Source of the DNA: Sipunculus nudus
Lineage: Eukaryota > Annelida > Sipuncula > Golfingiida > Sipunculidae
Assembly (NCBI GenBank): GCA_026874595.1
Contig: CM049318.1
Coordinates: 40,259,956 to 40,323,955 of the forward strand
Direction: 5' to 3'
Length of the DNA: 64,000 nt
A program made the position numbers and the translations under genes. Shown here in pieces: positions 22,580-36,800 of this stretch (position 1 is the first letter of the stretch; the number at the start of each line of letters is the position of its first letter). The notes below the pieces were generated by a model. The model searched no databases. It was not told the origin of the DNA and saw nothing but the letters and a program-made list of their open reading frames with translations.

Positions 22580-24116
22580 CGCCCCTGCTCTTTCTCAGCA
22601 AACCTGCAGTGTCTCTGCTGACTGTAGTCATACACCTCTCTCTGACAACAGTTCACTATATCCGGGATATTTCTCGGAACGGCATTTCAAACACACAAAG
22701 AGGGTATTATGCGCGATTTGCTACGGTGTGATATTCGGTTTTGCTAAATATTTGATAAAAAATAAAAAGGGAAATATATTGTCTTCCGGTACTCGACATA
22801 ACAATACAAAGCTATCTTCGGTCAATGTGATGTTTGGCCCAATCCATGCAACTTTTCCTGAGATATTTAGATTTTGTGCGATTTTTCACCACAAATCGAC
22901 TTATTCAAATTCAAGGTCACTCTTCTAGTAAAGGTCATGACCCCATTTTAAACAGACCTCGTTATCGCACCCATATATATGCACATGTAAAGTTTGGTAA
23001 AGATCCATGAAATATTTTTTTAGTTATCGCCCAAACAAGATTTATCTGCAGCGGGGTGGAGGGACCGACATAAACCATAGTGTCCCTAACTTTGTCTGAT
23101 ACAATCAAGATTATATTCTATAAAAAATGTATAATGAAACCTTAAAGGGACATAACCAGGAAAATATTATGCTAATACTTTCACATTTTCAGTCAAGTTT
23201 TGCTTTATACAAAAGTTTTCAAGCAAAACCATCGCAACACACAGTTTCAGTACCTCATATACGACTGTTTAAAACCTTGTTATGAGTCAGCGTGTTGGTA
23301 AACACAGTCCACGTGTGTCTGTTTACCATAACAAGGCCGCCTGTTCGGAGATCCGATTTTGAGCTTCAACAGGCGGTGTTTCAGCCAGCGGGAACATGTA
23401 TTACATTTTTTGGTCCAAGTCAGTCAGGGCATTTCCTGATTGATACGTGTTGTGGCCGGGCGATGCACGCGCTGTGTTTATGTTGACACCTTTGATCGTG
23501 CCCAGTCCACTGTTTTAACACTTGTTGTCAGGAGAAAGCAAACTGTTTCAGGGCATTGATTTGGTAGGTACAAATTTATTTCAAAGGGAAGAAGGCATTT
23601 TTCGTGATTATTCAACAGACTTTATAGGTGATTGGGTCCCTTTAACTTCAAAATACTTTACAGTGTTACATAAATGTAACATCCTGAAAATTGGTTACAT
23701 GTACTTAATTAAATCTATGCGTTCAAAATTATTAATTAGAGACACATCTATTACACCAAAGAAAACTGAGATATATTAAAACTGTTGCAAAAGATGATCC
23801 CATACATGCTCAATAATTGGTCTATACAGGTAAGCGCTTTCCTTTGTTTATCATGTGCCCACGAGGTGGCGCCACTAGTCCCCAGGCACACTTTGCGGCC
23901 GTTCTTGGCTATCGAACCATCTGTTACAGACGTACTTTGGTCATATGAATAAAACCATGGGTCAAATTGTCTGATAGCGATATTTATCAAGTCAATTTAA
24001 AAAGTCGTTATTTATTTCAAACTTGAATAAAACAAAAATGAAAAAAGTCGTGCAGAAGAAACAGTTCACGGTCCTGGCTATTCACATACAATTTCTGGTC
24101 CTTAAATCTTCTTACG
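22580..24116. other. Intergenic, unassigned
   Basis: Open frames at 22545-22928, 23292-23486 and 23522-23779 have no motif I recognise. 22900-23090 (GGTCATGACCCC, CGACATAAACC) reads like an old dispersed repeat, but I cannot place it. Confidence 0.35.
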
Positions 24117-24117
24117 A

Positions 24118-24300
24118 CAAACTGGCTTCTGTGGTCTGGAGATAGGGCCGGGGACTCAAAGCCCGGAGGTCAAGAGTTCAAATCTCAGCCGAAGATCTTG
24201 TAGAACACTACAGATGTACATACCTAGCTTAAGACTTAGATAAGACAGCATTTATAAAATGTAGGCGGATATACCTACACCAAAAAATCTTATTTCCCAT
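24118..24300 (+). mobile_element. tRNA-derived SINE (copy 1)
   Basis: The head looks like a tRNA. CTTCTGTGGTCTGGAGATAG occupies the A-box and D-arm place. GGGGACTCAAAGCCC forms an anticodon-arm-like hairpin with CAA in the loop. GAGTTCAAATC (24174-24184) matches the B-box, with GAG/CTC stem pairing. A diverged copy lies on minus at 61363-61450, which supports a dispersed SINE over a tRNA gene. There is no clean acceptor stem and the tail end is undefined. Confidence 0.55.
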
Positions 24301-24559
24301 CATTGTTTGAGAGATGAAGCAGCAGAAAAGAATGAAGGTAAGAAAGTTGCTATCATCTCAGCAAAATATAAAGGAAATTCCAGAGAGACCTGTTCCTATA
24401 GTATAAATAATAATTACAAAGTTGACGCTAGTTGAGAATAACATTATAAACACAAGGAGACTCACTGAAACTTAGCAATAAATATTATAATTCCTCATAT
24501 GATTTGAGAATTTGAGCGCATTCCAAATATTGTTATTCCGGAATTGATAAAAATAGTCA
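24301..24559. other. Intergenic, nothing recognised
   Basis: Short AT-rich spacer between the SINE and a pearl-like remnant. Confidence 0.4.
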
Positions 24560-24988
24560 TGATCAATACACATGGTTTCAGGACACTGGGTGACCCCCAA
24601 AAATGGGAAATTGATACGTTTGCTTTCATTTGACGGTGGAAAATAGAAAAAATGTTCAGGTGGTATCACCAGTCTTCCGTAACTGATAAAACCGTCCATG
24701 ATCAAGACAATAATCATGGCTATCTAAACAATCTTTATTGAAATACTGGAAATTTTGTTTTCAAATTTTAATTATTCTTGGATGCACAAGCAAGGCCGAT
24801 AACTTGTAGGACGGACCTCATTTCAGGTGTCAATGGAGAGTTTTTAAGACCTTCCTGGATCTCCAGTTAGAAGTTTCTTGGTCGCACGGTTAGTATTTGT
24901 GCTGTGCTTCCGGACGGCCAGACGACGGACAAAAGGATGATCGCTATAGCGCAGCATGACTGATATTCCGTTGAGCTAACAATAGGTA
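24560..24988 (+). mobile_element. Pearl-like element remnant with hairpin end
   Basis: A core-like stretch with CAGGTGGTATCACCAGTCTTC (24658-24678) is followed by CCGGACGGCCAGACGACGGAC and GATGATCGCTATAGCGCAGC, ending in CCGTTGAGCTAACA at about 24985. This is the worn version of the TAGCTCAGC end. Confidence 0.6.
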
Positions 24989-25199
24989 TAGCCATATTTA
25001 ACCAGAATGAAACCCAAGATTAAATCCTGCAAAATAAATCAGTCTATTTTTAATAATACTTCAGTCCCATTGACGGTGCTTTGTTCACATGCAACATTTA
25101 CTCCATTAAAAGCCGTTGATTGGTTGTTTAGGGTCATGACTATTCTAAACCACCAAGGTATGCAGCCAATTGCAATCAGTTGGCCATAAAAAAAACTAG

Positions 25200-26130
25200 T
25201 AAGTTGTACTTAATTGTGTCATATTCTTTCTTCTCATCCCTGTGTATCATGTGGTTTACTGATTTTTTACAGCTTTTTGGCAGGAAAGTTGTGGGAAATC
25301 TCTAATTCAGTTATCTTGTTTCGTTACTACGTGTATCGGCCGAAATCAGAGTGGGACAAATGAAGTGAGGCACGGATTGAGTGGCAAGGGGAAATAGAGT
25401 GAGATGTGTTGCATATTAGCATGGCGGTCTGCCACGTAAACATGATTGTAGGTGGTGCCACCTGTTATTTGAAAGAAAAAAAAAACTATCCAAGATGTAT
25501 ACATATGCAAAATTTCAGGTGGATAAGTCAAACCCAATGTGAGATAGGAGTGATTTTTACCCTAGGCAGATGAGCAGATAGACACCATGCAAAGATGGTT
25601 GTTAGGTGGGCCACTAAATTTATACAAATTGCAGAGCTATGGAAGATCTAAACTCATGCAAAATTATAGGCTGATACGTCTTACCAGTCCTTAAACTTTA
25701 GCATGGATGTCTGCAGCATAAACGTAAATGTAGGTGGCGCCACCTACCATAAAATCGAGAAAGCTATCCAAGATGTATACACATGCACAATTTATGCAGT
25801 TAATTCAATTCACTGCCGAGATATGAGTAATTTTATCCCACAGCAGACAAACAGACGGACAATATGCAAAAATGGTGGCAGGTGGCGCCACCAGTTCTTT
25901 GTATGATATAAGCTACACTCCGACTCTTGCAGAACTTCATCCGATTGGTCAAATGAGTCTGAAGATATGCGAGTTAAGTCAAATGAGTCTGAAGATATGC
26001 GAGTTAATGTGTGAAAACAGACGCACAGATGGATGCACTGCAGACAAGAAAGGTCAGAGGTCAATGCAAAATGGTTAAGCACCAGTTCATGTGACCCAAT
26101 AATTGGGTCTTCAAGTTTCGGAAAAATTGG
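25200..26130. mobile_element. Core repeats of the GGTGGCGCCACC type (paralogue of 33200-34060)
   Basis: Shares long blocks with 33220-34060, such as ATTGAGTGGCAAGGGGAAAT, GTTGCATATTAGCATGG and GTCAGAGGTCAANRCAAAA-like text. The palindromic box recurs at 25733-25744 and 25878-25889, with a degraded copy at 25450. A 31-base direct duplication (CAAATGAGTCTGAAGATATG and following) lies at about 25949-26006. The terminal hairpin is not found, so the boundaries are open. Confidence 0.6.
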
Positions 26131-28700
26131 TCAAGTGGTCTCAGAGAAGTTCTTAAAAAAAAGAACAGGGCGGCGAGATGGCGGCAGAACCCGGTAAAAA
26201 AATAGCACCTGCAAAACTTTTTTTAGTGGATATAACTCACGGCTGATCGATCCAAAACAGGAGGGGTGAATAACATATAAGAATGGTGGCTTCTCAATAC
26301 CATAGCCTCTTGAAGTCATCAGTAACACCGGCTAGTTTAAAACGCCGTTGTAACATATAATTTATAGATATATAATGTGACCATGAGGTTTTAAACTAGC
26401 ATATCAAGGGCCTGAATCATACCTTTGTTTAGCAAATTAAGGTACCAACAGTATCCTTGAGCAAGAAACCCATTTCCCAGTAGGATCACAGAAAAGTTAC
26501 CATTTGAGCAATAAGGTATAGCTAACGAATTACAAATAATTTTTATGACTGAATACCACAGAGCTGAGAAACAAGTTTCCATGCGTGAATCTATCCGGGG
26601 CGGGGGGGGGGGGGGGGTTATTGGCAATGGGATGTGTATCGGCAAAGTTGACAACACAATGCTTTTTTTGGACCACGCCCAATCCTCGAATACTAGCAGG
26701 ATTCTTTACATCTGGCTGAATACATCTTATTTAAGTGTTACTTAAATAATTTGCAACTAAACAAAATGTGTGTTGGTATTTCATAATGCTCCATTGGGTA
26801 CTCGAAGTTAAACATCTATAAAACCTAGAATAAATATAACGTATAATAGTTGTAATTAGAATGTATTTATTTGTGCCTCTCCATATGCATCTGTAACAAA
26901 TCAGATGAACATTCATTATACAGAAATCACAATAAATACAGGAACATTGTAAAGACAACAAGTTCACAATAATTATTATAAGTGTGTCCCCTATAGTATA
27001 GGGGGTCATGACCAAGCCTTCCCTAGAATTACTGAAAGAACATTTGCAAACACACACACATATCGCAACTTATATCTTGTGTTTATCAAACTCTCACTTT
27101 ATACTTTTGAGCTTAAGGGTGGCTTTCATAAACATACCCTCATTTCACTGTAGCTGCCACCTAAGTACCTTACGTATATAACTATTTTTCGTTACACATT
27201 TGATATTCACAATCCACCGTCAAAGACAGTCACATGTAACTGTCAAAACAGATGAAACAAATAAATGTATGTAAGCAGAGCAGTAGCTCATGAATACTGG
27301 TATATTTGCCCTACATTTTGTATACACACACACAAAAAAAAAAACGCATAGCATTATTCTTTATATCCTTCATTGAAGGAATGTAAATAAATGTTTTAAG
27401 CAAATAAATTTTATTAACTGATTTAGAATTAAAATATAAGAACAAACTGAATTCAATAAGCAAAGCCCACTTCCTTATAATTTGCATATAAAAAATATTT
27501 TTAATATATGCTGCCACTGCACCAAAACTAACCCACAATGATGTAAAACGAGGGTTTATGACCTCTCTTGATATAAGAATACATATTGTATATATATATG
27601 TACAAGTATATAACTTGAATTGGATGTAGTCCAGTGGCACAATACAATCAAATTGAACCTTACTGACATGGGAAAATGTGATGACTGTGACATTGTGGGG
27701 GACAAGAAAATTCATTTTGATAGTTTAAGATTAACATGGGACAATGGTTGAGAAAGTCTGTTTATGTTATCATCATTGTAGCCCAGGTTTTGTGTGCTCT
27801 CACTTATCTACCTTACAGATATGCAGTGTTTGGGATGATCACGCTCAAATGACATTTTATTGAAATAAATGTAATTTTATTGGAGCAAGGTGTCAATGTC
27901 CTGTAATGAAGACTCTCTTGACATGCTAATTCTTAGTGGCACCACCTCATGGATATTTGCCAAAAAATAATTTATTCCCCTTCAAATTTGGACCTTAAAA
28001 TTGACCCTGCAGGCCTCGGCAGAGATTATCCAAAATCTCTTTGCTGTGAATAAAGATTTCTATCATCATACTGGTCTTGGAACATTGTCAGCAATGCACA
28101 TCAGTGACTGTATGTGATACAGGTGGATACATCCCGAATCCCACCATAGTATCACTACAACTCATATCACATAACTCTAAGCAAAATATAATAGGTTCAG
28201 ATATCACTAGTTTGCTAAGAGATACTTATTTTCATTAATACTGAATGTCTGGAACATATACTTTTGTATGGGAATAAAAACATTTATATTTATTTAAACT
28301 TAAACACAATTTCTCATTATTGCATCAAACCACGTTCAAATCACTTAGAAGCATATATAAAACCTATATGAAATCACAACCAAAATTATGCTACATGGTA
28401 CACAAAAAAAAATAAACATAAAACCTGCCATTAATTAAATGTGAATTTAAAATAGGGGTTAGTAACTTAAATATGAAATTGTAAAGTAAGGTTGCATACA
28501 ATGGTCCCAATATATTACATCTGAGTTGTGTCCCTCAACTTTTGTTATAAATAAAACAATGATATATCTTTCCATCTTGATCCAGACAAACTGGTATAAT
28601 GAAGTAATGTTTAATAAAATTATTTATATGATGGTCTTATGTCTTACATGCATCTTCATGCAAAATTCAAATCTGATGCATACCCTCAAGCTTAAAAATC
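26131..28700. other. Intergenic; poly-G at 26597-26617, otherwise nothing recognised
   Basis: Open frames here (26391-26657, 26731-27057, 27311-27715) lack motifs. A GTGGCACCACCTC box at about 27945 may mark a worn element core. No gene is recognised. Confidence 0.4.
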
Positions 28701-28713
28701 AACTATCAAAAAC

Positions 28714-28716
<3 letters not shown>

Positions 28717-28780
<64 letters not shown>
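28717..28780. repeat. (TA)n microsatellite
   Basis: About 64 bases of TA. Confidence 0.95.
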
Positions 28781-28783
<3 letters not shown>

Positions 28784-28858
28784 GGCTTAATAAATGAAAT
28801 AATTACTCAAAATAATATCTAAAAATAACATAGTACATGTATATCAAAGAACCATCCC

Positions 28859-28861
<3 letters not shown>

Positions 28862-28919
<58 letters not shown>

Positions 28920-28922
28920 TAT
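28862..28922. repeat. (TA)n microsatellite
   Basis: Second TA tract, 80 bases after the previous one, with one break near its right end. Confidence 0.95.
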
Positions 28923-29139
28923 TAAATAAACAAGCAAACCATGAAAATAACCACTCCATAAGTACTTGCCTCTGATACATTATAAATACCAAACTGTACA
29001 CATCATAAATAGTCCTCATATCAAAGGTAAGAATTGGTTTTATTCACTTAGAAATGCACGACCTTCATTCATTCTTCTAATAACACCACATTATGTACAG
29101 TCCTGGCATATATATAAATACCCTAGTAAAGACTTATGT

Positions 29140-29520
29140 TTTTGGCTCTGTGGATAAGTGTTACCTTACAATGACCAAAGTACACAATATACATGTTGCT
29201 GAATATATCTGCTCCTCTCAGAGAAAAGATTATTATCCTTTTGACTCTGTGGATAATGTATGTGTCTGTTATCTCCTAATGACCAAAGTGCACAATATGC
29301 ATGTAGCAAAAAAATGCTGCTCATAAAAGAGGACATACTATAATGTTTTTGGCTATGTGAGGAAGTGTTTGTGTCTGCTTGTTCACTCCCAATGACCAAA
29401 GTGGTGAATATAGCAATATAAATGACATTGTAGCTGAATATAGCTGCTCCTCTCAGAGAAAAGACATGCTTTTGGCTGTGCATGAACATTTGTCTGTTAG
29501 TCAGCCCCCTGTGACTCAAC
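29140..29520. repeat. Tandem repeat, unit about 115 bp, about 3 copies
   Basis: AATGACCAAAGTRCACAATA recurs at about 29169, 29278 and 29390. Each copy is followed by GCTGCTC, CTCAGAGAAAAGA and TTTGGCTSTG words. The long minus open frame across it (29166-29678) is created by the repeat and not supported as a gene. Confidence 0.75.
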
Positions 29521-30654
29521 TGTGTATTGCAATATGTGTGCAATAATATGTGTTGATTCAAATATGTGTGCAAGCATGGAGAAAGAATTAAATCTAATTC
29601 TATCCCTGTGGTGTAAGCATAGTTGTATATAATAAAGGTTCTTGGAAACAGTAACCTTGTACAATTGAATTTCATCATTTATACCATTATACAGCATTAT
29701 ATCATACTAATATTCTTACAATCATTATTGTTCTGCTGTTCTTCCCTTTAGCTCAAGCAATTCTGCATAAATCATCAGGAGAATTCACATTTACTACATT
29801 TTATATGAATTTATTTTCTGTACTTATTGGGCAGTTTTGAAGCATAAACTTCTAATGGAAAGATCATTCTCACTGACACAATATGTGCTCATAATATCCT
29901 GAATATCAGCTTTACAAAAAAAATTAAGATTATTAGAAATTTCACTTTGAACATATGTGCAAGTCCAACAAATTTATCCTGGCTACTATTCAACAAATTT
30001 AGCATTAACAACTACTTTTTCTGAAATTCTGTGAATATTACAAATTTCCTTATGGAATACAAAATGTGGAAGTTTACTGTATATTATCTCAGTTGTAGCA
30101 TAATATACAAAACTCCTTATGACTGTTGGACATACATCCACAAACAATTAGTAACATCATGACATTCAAACAGAGAATCTATTTCTGTCCTGCCACCTGG
30201 CATTGACCTAAGAAACTCTTAAAAATTCATTCTTCAGTATTAAATCTAAACATTTCCACCAGTATCAGATCCTTTAACATCAGAATTTAAAAATATACAC
30301 CATACCTAACATCCACAAAATATTCCTCTCACAAAAAAACAGCATATGAGAGAAAAAAAATACTCCTGCCATATTCAAAACACATTCAACCATATAATAT
30401 AAAATAATGTGAAATGGACTGCCCAACTCTGCAGGTAACAACATAGATTAATCATATGTTAATCCAAAATCCTTTTGTTCCCATGTACACTACATGAGAT
30501 CTTACTTACAAATGTTTGGTAAGCTTAAGCTTATCTCAAACTTAACTTCTGTGAATATCCATTTTTCTGTATTAGTGCTACAGCTAGAGCACTATTTACA
30601 GAATCAAAGGTATAAACATACACTTCACATATATACTGTATTTGTAATGGAATG
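29521..30654. other. 3' flank of the aquaporin gene, nothing further recognised
   Basis: AT-rich. On minus I find no AATAAA within the first 600 bases past the aquaporin stop, so the polyadenylation site is not located. Confidence 0.4.
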
Positions 30655-30899
30655 CTAATTCTCTTTCTTGCTGGTGTCTTCCTGGCCCCACTGAAAGCGC
30701 AGCAGTTTTGTTGGCGACTGCAGCACTCCAGATTTGTGCATATTCTGGACATTTTCTTGCAGCCAGCAAGCGCAGTATGTTCCGAACATTGGCCCCGCCC
30801 AGTACACCAATAGGTGCTCCGGAACACTGGTCCCCGGACATAGGAATGTCTGAGTGGATGCGTTGATTGGGTTCAGGTACATACCTGTCATGTGCAAAC
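30655..30899 (-). CDS. AQP11: Aquaporin last coding exon
   Basis: On minus, TTTTTTATTCCAG at 30900-30912 is a good acceptor. The exon opens with GT, completing a glycine codon begun by the previous exon (phase 1 junction giving ISG-LHMTGMYLNP), and runs to a TAG at 30655-30657. It encodes the second pore loop, the signature cysteine, the sixth helix and a 30-residue cytosolic tail. It overlaps two shadow frames on the same strand. Confidence 0.9.
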
Positions 30900-33800
30900 C
30901 TGGAATAAAAAAAAATATAGTTGTATAGTTTGTTTAAGCAACTTTTTTTTCCCATCTATATTTTATAATAAAATGTGGTGGCGTTCAACTGGGGTCATGT
31001 AACCACTCTGTTGCCACACCTCGGAAATGCTGCTTTTGTTCTGAAATGTAGGGACCGGTGTCATGAGTGTCCATGAGTTTCTCCATATTTTAATGCCCCC
31101 CAAGTCCTGAGAAATTCAACATTATCTCATGAAAGGGCCATCCAACTGCCATCTATCAGAAACTATGCCAATGTATAAACCAGCTGATTTTGCTAGGGTA
31201 CCGTATGCAGCTCCATCTATTGTATTTGGAATGAAACTTTCTTCAAGTATGAAATACTTCATAGGTAATGTGATAGCACTTAGAATGATGGAAAATACAC
31301 TTGGTAGCGGACAAGTGGTGTAATGTTCAGGAAATGGACTTGGTACCACAAGGTTGTAGAATTTTTGTTTAAGACCATTCTCCATTCAGACCATTTTTAT
31401 ATAAGGATGTGCTCTACCAGGCAGAATCTACAGCCATCTGGCACGTAGACTAGTAGTTTGGCTCATATAAATATAATATTCCGGTTTCCTTCTGTATATA
31501 TGTGTGTATATGTTCAGAAGTCAAATATTCGTCTCTGCCCAGTGATTTACATCATATATTATGAACAGGAATGCTGCTGCACTGTTTGACCTTACATGGA
31601 TGTGATGTATCACATATGCTACTTGCAAAAATGTTTTTTGTGTGAACTAACTACCTGAACAGAAACTCTGCAGGGAGACCAATTAGATCTATTCTGAAGA
31701 GTCATATCATAGGTGTCACTCAATAAAACCAGATTATATCTAGAAAGAAATAGGGACAAAACTAGAAAGAAACCAGGCTTATAAACTAGTTCTACTGAAA
31801 GGAGTGGAAGGAAATCTAAAATGTTAATTATAAGTTAAAGCTCCATACCCATAATTTTGACATTCTACCTGTAAGATTTGGGTTTTAGTGTGTATGGAAA
31901 ATAGATGTCACAATGGGTAGTTCCAAGACACTAGGAGAAAAAAAAACTGGCAGCTTTCGATAAGAGTGTAGGGGTGTGACACTTGAGTACTACAATAACA
32001 GCTTCAAGGCAAGAATTGGTCAGAGGAGAGAGTTTGGTGGCACAAGGACATGTATTGACAAAGTTTAGAGCTGAATAATGCATTTTTAGACCATGCCCAA
32101 ATGATAAATTTATAGTAGGATCCAACACATATATACTGGAATGATCAGGCATGCAATTTCCTTAAATGAACCAGTGTTGGTTCACAGTGTATTATTACAG
32201 AGTTGACTGAACCTGATTCTGCAGATTAAGAGTTGATCAATTACCTTTCAAAAATCAACAGAGGAATTTATTATCAAATCATTTACTGATATTGGTCTAT
32301 ATTGCATGGTCCACTTAGTATATATATAGACCATTTCTAAAACTGCTGTTGCACATTAGACCCTCCTACCAGCCCTCTTATCTATATCTGGACAGACTAA
32401 TTAATTGCATCCCTTACTTAAGGTAAAGTAATCTGTACTGGGGGTCAGGACAGTATGGCCCTTCCCTTATTCTCAAGGCCATGAATGATCCAGGGTGACA
32501 CTTGGTTAAGTCACGTGGACATGCTAAGGGGCTAACCGTTAAACGACATAAGGGGACATCTTTTGATAGTACCTGCTGTGATTGTTATAGCTCTTTGACC
32601 ATTCTGTTTAACTCACAGACTGGCAGTATTTGTTTTGCCAGAGAAATTACAACCATTCCAAATTTGGACAGAGCTTTCAGCCATTTGGTGATTTAAACCT
32701 TAAATTGCTGTGCCGTTTTATTTCATCTGTGGGAAAATCCTACTCTGATGAGCGTGCCTGCCTGCAAATATAATTATTTGCAAGTAGTGATTTGAACTTG
32801 CATTTTTTATCAATATTTGTTAATCTTAATTGTAACTTAACTCCCACACATAAAAAGAGCAGAAAGGTAAATCAAATTAAGAAGATTGAAGAAGAGGAAG
32901 ATATTTCTATATAGTTCGAGTCAATCACTAGGCTTTCCTGCTTTGCTCAAGTGATAAACACATGCTATGCTCAAGCGTCTATCTGAAAAATTATCACAAA
33001 AAAAAACAAGTGACCCATGGTTCATGTCGCTCAGCTGACAGGGAAGAGATTCGCTAAAGGAAATTTTATCATCAGAATGGTAGTATATACCCATTCAACT
33101 GAAGCATCAAACAGATTAACCAACAGGCCATGATTTAGTCTTTATTTATATATCTCAAAAATAGAGAAAAAATGTGTAAACTTTAAAAATTAGAATACGG
33201 GTAGCCGACAAGTGACCACGTGTATCCGCCAAAATCAGAGTGGAACGGTTGAAGTGAGGCATGGATTGAGTGGCAAGGGGAAATAGAGTGAGGTATGTTG
33301 CATATTAGCATGGATGTCTGCAGCCCAAATGTGTATGTAGGTTGTGCCACCTACCACAAATCGAGAAAGCTGTCCAAGTTGTATACATATGCAAAATTTT
33401 AGGCAGAAAAGTCAAACCACTACATGTATATGAGTGATTTTAGCCAACGGCAGACAAACAGACAGACGCTGTGGAAAAATGGTTGCAGGTGGCCCCCTCC
33501 AGTTTTGTGTATGATAAAGACCTATGTGAGATCTATACACATGCAAAATTTTGGCCCAATCGTTCAAACGAGATATGAGCTCGGATGTCTGCAGCGTAAA
33601 CTAGAAAGTAGGTGGCGCCACCTGTCATAAAATCAAGAAAGCTATCCAGGATGTATATGCATGCCGAATTTCAGGTGAATTAGTCAATTCACTGCAGAGA
33701 TATGAGTGATTTTAACCCAAGGCAGATGAACAGATGGACACTGTGCAAACATGGTTACAGGTGGCGCCACCATTTTTGTGTATGTTATAAAGCAATCCAA

Positions 33801-36800
33801 GGGCTACATTTGTATAAATTTTATTTCCTGATTGGTCAATCGGTTCCCAAGATATGAGGGTTTATGTGTGGAAACAGACGCACAAATGGACGCTGGATAG
33901 AGGGGAAAGGTCAGAGGTCAACACAAATTGGTTAGACACTAGTTCACATGTGACTAGATAATTGGTGTAAGTTTCGGAAAAATCGGTCCATTTTTCTCAG
34001 AGGAGCTCTCTGGAAACAAACGTGGCGGCTGCGGAGGAACCCGGTCAAAAACATAGTATCTGCAAAACTTCGTTTTGGAGGATACAAAAATACAGGTGGC
34101 TCCACCAATCTGCAGAAACTAATAAAAACACTTAATGGTCAATATCCATGCAAAGAATCATGGTGATCTCCGCATAAGTTGTTCAGATACTTCAGCTTTT
34201 GTATCAAATTGTCCATTATTCTGAGGGATACTTCAGAGTCCTATAGCTTGAAGGATATGGGTAACAGAGACCTAATTTCAAGTTTCCACAGGCACTCTTC
34301 ATAGGCCTCCTTGCATGACAAGAATGAAGTTTCTAGGTCCAGTTGTTGCAATTTGTACCCTGTTGACAGATAACCACATCTTTAAAGGTCTCAAAAAAAG
34401 AGAAAAAAAATTCGTAAAAATTTGTAAAAAATAGAGGTGGCGCACCCAGTCTGCAGAAACTGATGGAACAGCTCATGATCAATATGTATGCCGAAAATCA
34501 TGCCCATCAGTGTTGTAGTTATTGAGATATTGAAGATTTTGTATGAAATTTTTGACTACTCTGGGGGGTACTTTGGGGCCCCATAGCTCGAAAGATATGG
34601 GTAACAGAGACCTAATTTCTGGTTTCCATGGAGACTTTTCATAGGTCTCTCAGTGTATCGAGAATGAAGATTCTAGGTCCAGTCGTTACCATTTGTGCCA
34701 CGCTAACAGATGACAGCATCCTTAAAGGTCTCAAAAATAGAGGAAAAAATCATAAAAAAAAACCCGAACAAATACAGGTTGTGCCACCAGTCTGCAAGAA
34801 CTGATGAAACACCCCTTGATCAATATGTATGCCAAAAATCATGACCATCAATGATGTAGTTATTGAGATATTGAAGTTTTTGTATGAATTTTTTTACTAC
34901 TCTTGGGGGTACTTTGGGGCCCCATATCTCGATGGATATGGGTAACAGAGACCTAATTTCTGGTTTCCATGGAGACTTTTCATAGGTCTCTCAGTTTGTC
35001 AAGAATGAAGATTTCTAGGTGCAGTCGTTACGATTTATGCTACATTAACAGATGACAGCATCCTTAAAGGTCTCAAAAATAGAGGAAGAAATCGTAAAAA
35101 AATCAAACAATATAGGTGGCGCCACCAGTCTGCAGGAACTGATGGAACATCTCATAATCAATATGTATGCCGAAAATCATGACCATCAGTGATGTAGTTA
35201 TTGAGATATTGAAGTTTTTGTATGAAATTTTTGACTACTCTGGGGGGGTACTTTGGGGCCCCATAGCTCGAAGGATATGGGTAACAGAGACCTTATTTCT
35301 GGTTTCCAAGGAGATTTTTCATGGACCTTTCAGTGTGTCAAGAATTAAGATTCTAGGTCCAGTCTTTACGATTTTTGCCTTGTTAACAGATGTTCACATT
35401 TTGAAAGGTCTCAAAAATAGAGAAAAAAATTCATAAAAAAATCCAACCATACAGGTGGTGCCACCAGTCTGCAGGAAGTGATGACACATCTCATGATCAA
35501 TAGTTATGCCACAAATCATGACCATCAGTCAAGAAGTTAATGAGATATTGAAGTTTTTGTATGAAATTTTTTACTTTTCTTGGGGGTACTTTGGGGCCCC
35601 ATAGCTCAAAGAATATGGGTAACAGAGACCTAATTTCTGGTTTCCATGGAGACTTTTCACAGGTCTCTCAGTGTATCGAGAATGAAGATTCTAGGTCCAG
35701 TCGTTACAATTTGTGCCATGCTAACAGATGACAGCATCCTTAAAGGTCTCAAAAATAGAGGAAAAAAATCGTGAAAAATTGAACAATACAAGTGGCGCCA
35801 CCAGTCTGCAGGAACTGATGGAACATCTCATAATCAATATGTATGCCAAAAATCATGACCATCAGTGATGTAGTTATTGAGATATTGAAGTTTTTGTATG
35901 AAATTTTTTACTTTTCTTGGGGGTTACTTTGGGGCCCCATAGCTCGAAGGATATGGTTAACAGAGACCTAATTTCTGGTTTCCAAGGATATTTTTCATGG
36001 ACCTCTCAGTGTGTCAAGAATTAAGATTCTAGGTCCAGTCTTTACGATTTGTGCCTTGTTAACAGATGTTCACATTTTGAAAGGTCTCAAAAATAGAGAA
36101 AAAAATTAGTAAAAAATTGAACAATATAGGTGGCGCCACCAGTCTGCAGGAAGTGATGGAACATCTCATGATCAATATGTATGCCAAAAATCATGACCAT
36201 CAGTCAAGTATTTAATTAGATATTGAAGTTTTTGCATGAAATTTTTTACTTTTCTGGGGGGTACTTTGGGGCCCCATAGCTGGAAGGATATGGGTAACAG
36301 AGACCTAATTTCTGGTTTCCATGGAGACTTTTCATAGGTCTCTCAGTGTGTCGATAATGAAGATTCTAGATCCAGTCGTTACGATTTGTGCCTTGTTAAC
36401 AGATGTTCAAATTTTTAAACGTATCAAAAATAGAGAAAAAAATTCGTAAAAAATCGAAAAATACAGGTGGCGCCACCAGTCCTCAGGAACTGATGAAACA
36501 TCTCATGATCAATATGTATGCCAAATATCATGACCATCAGTCAAGTAGTTAATGAGATATTGAAGTTTTTGTATGAAATTTTTGACTTTTCTGGGGGGTA
36601 CTTTGGGTCCCCATAGCTCGGAAGATATGGGTAACAGAGACCTAATTTCTGGTTTCCAAGGAGATTTTTCATTGACCTCTCAGAATGTAAAGTTACAAGA
36701 TTCTAAGTCCAGCGGTTACGATTTGTGCCAGGTTAACGGACAGACTGACGGACAGACGGACGGACAGACGGACAAAGAGTGATCGCTATAGCTCAGCTTG

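Noticed and set aside
24118-24200. Functional tRNA-Leu(CAA) gene
   Set aside because: No clean acceptor stem and a second diverged copy exists, so a tRNA-derived SINE fits better.
29166-29678. 170-codon minus open frame
   Set aside because: It covers a 115-bp tandem repeat and contains only repeat-derived text (HVYCALWSL repeated).
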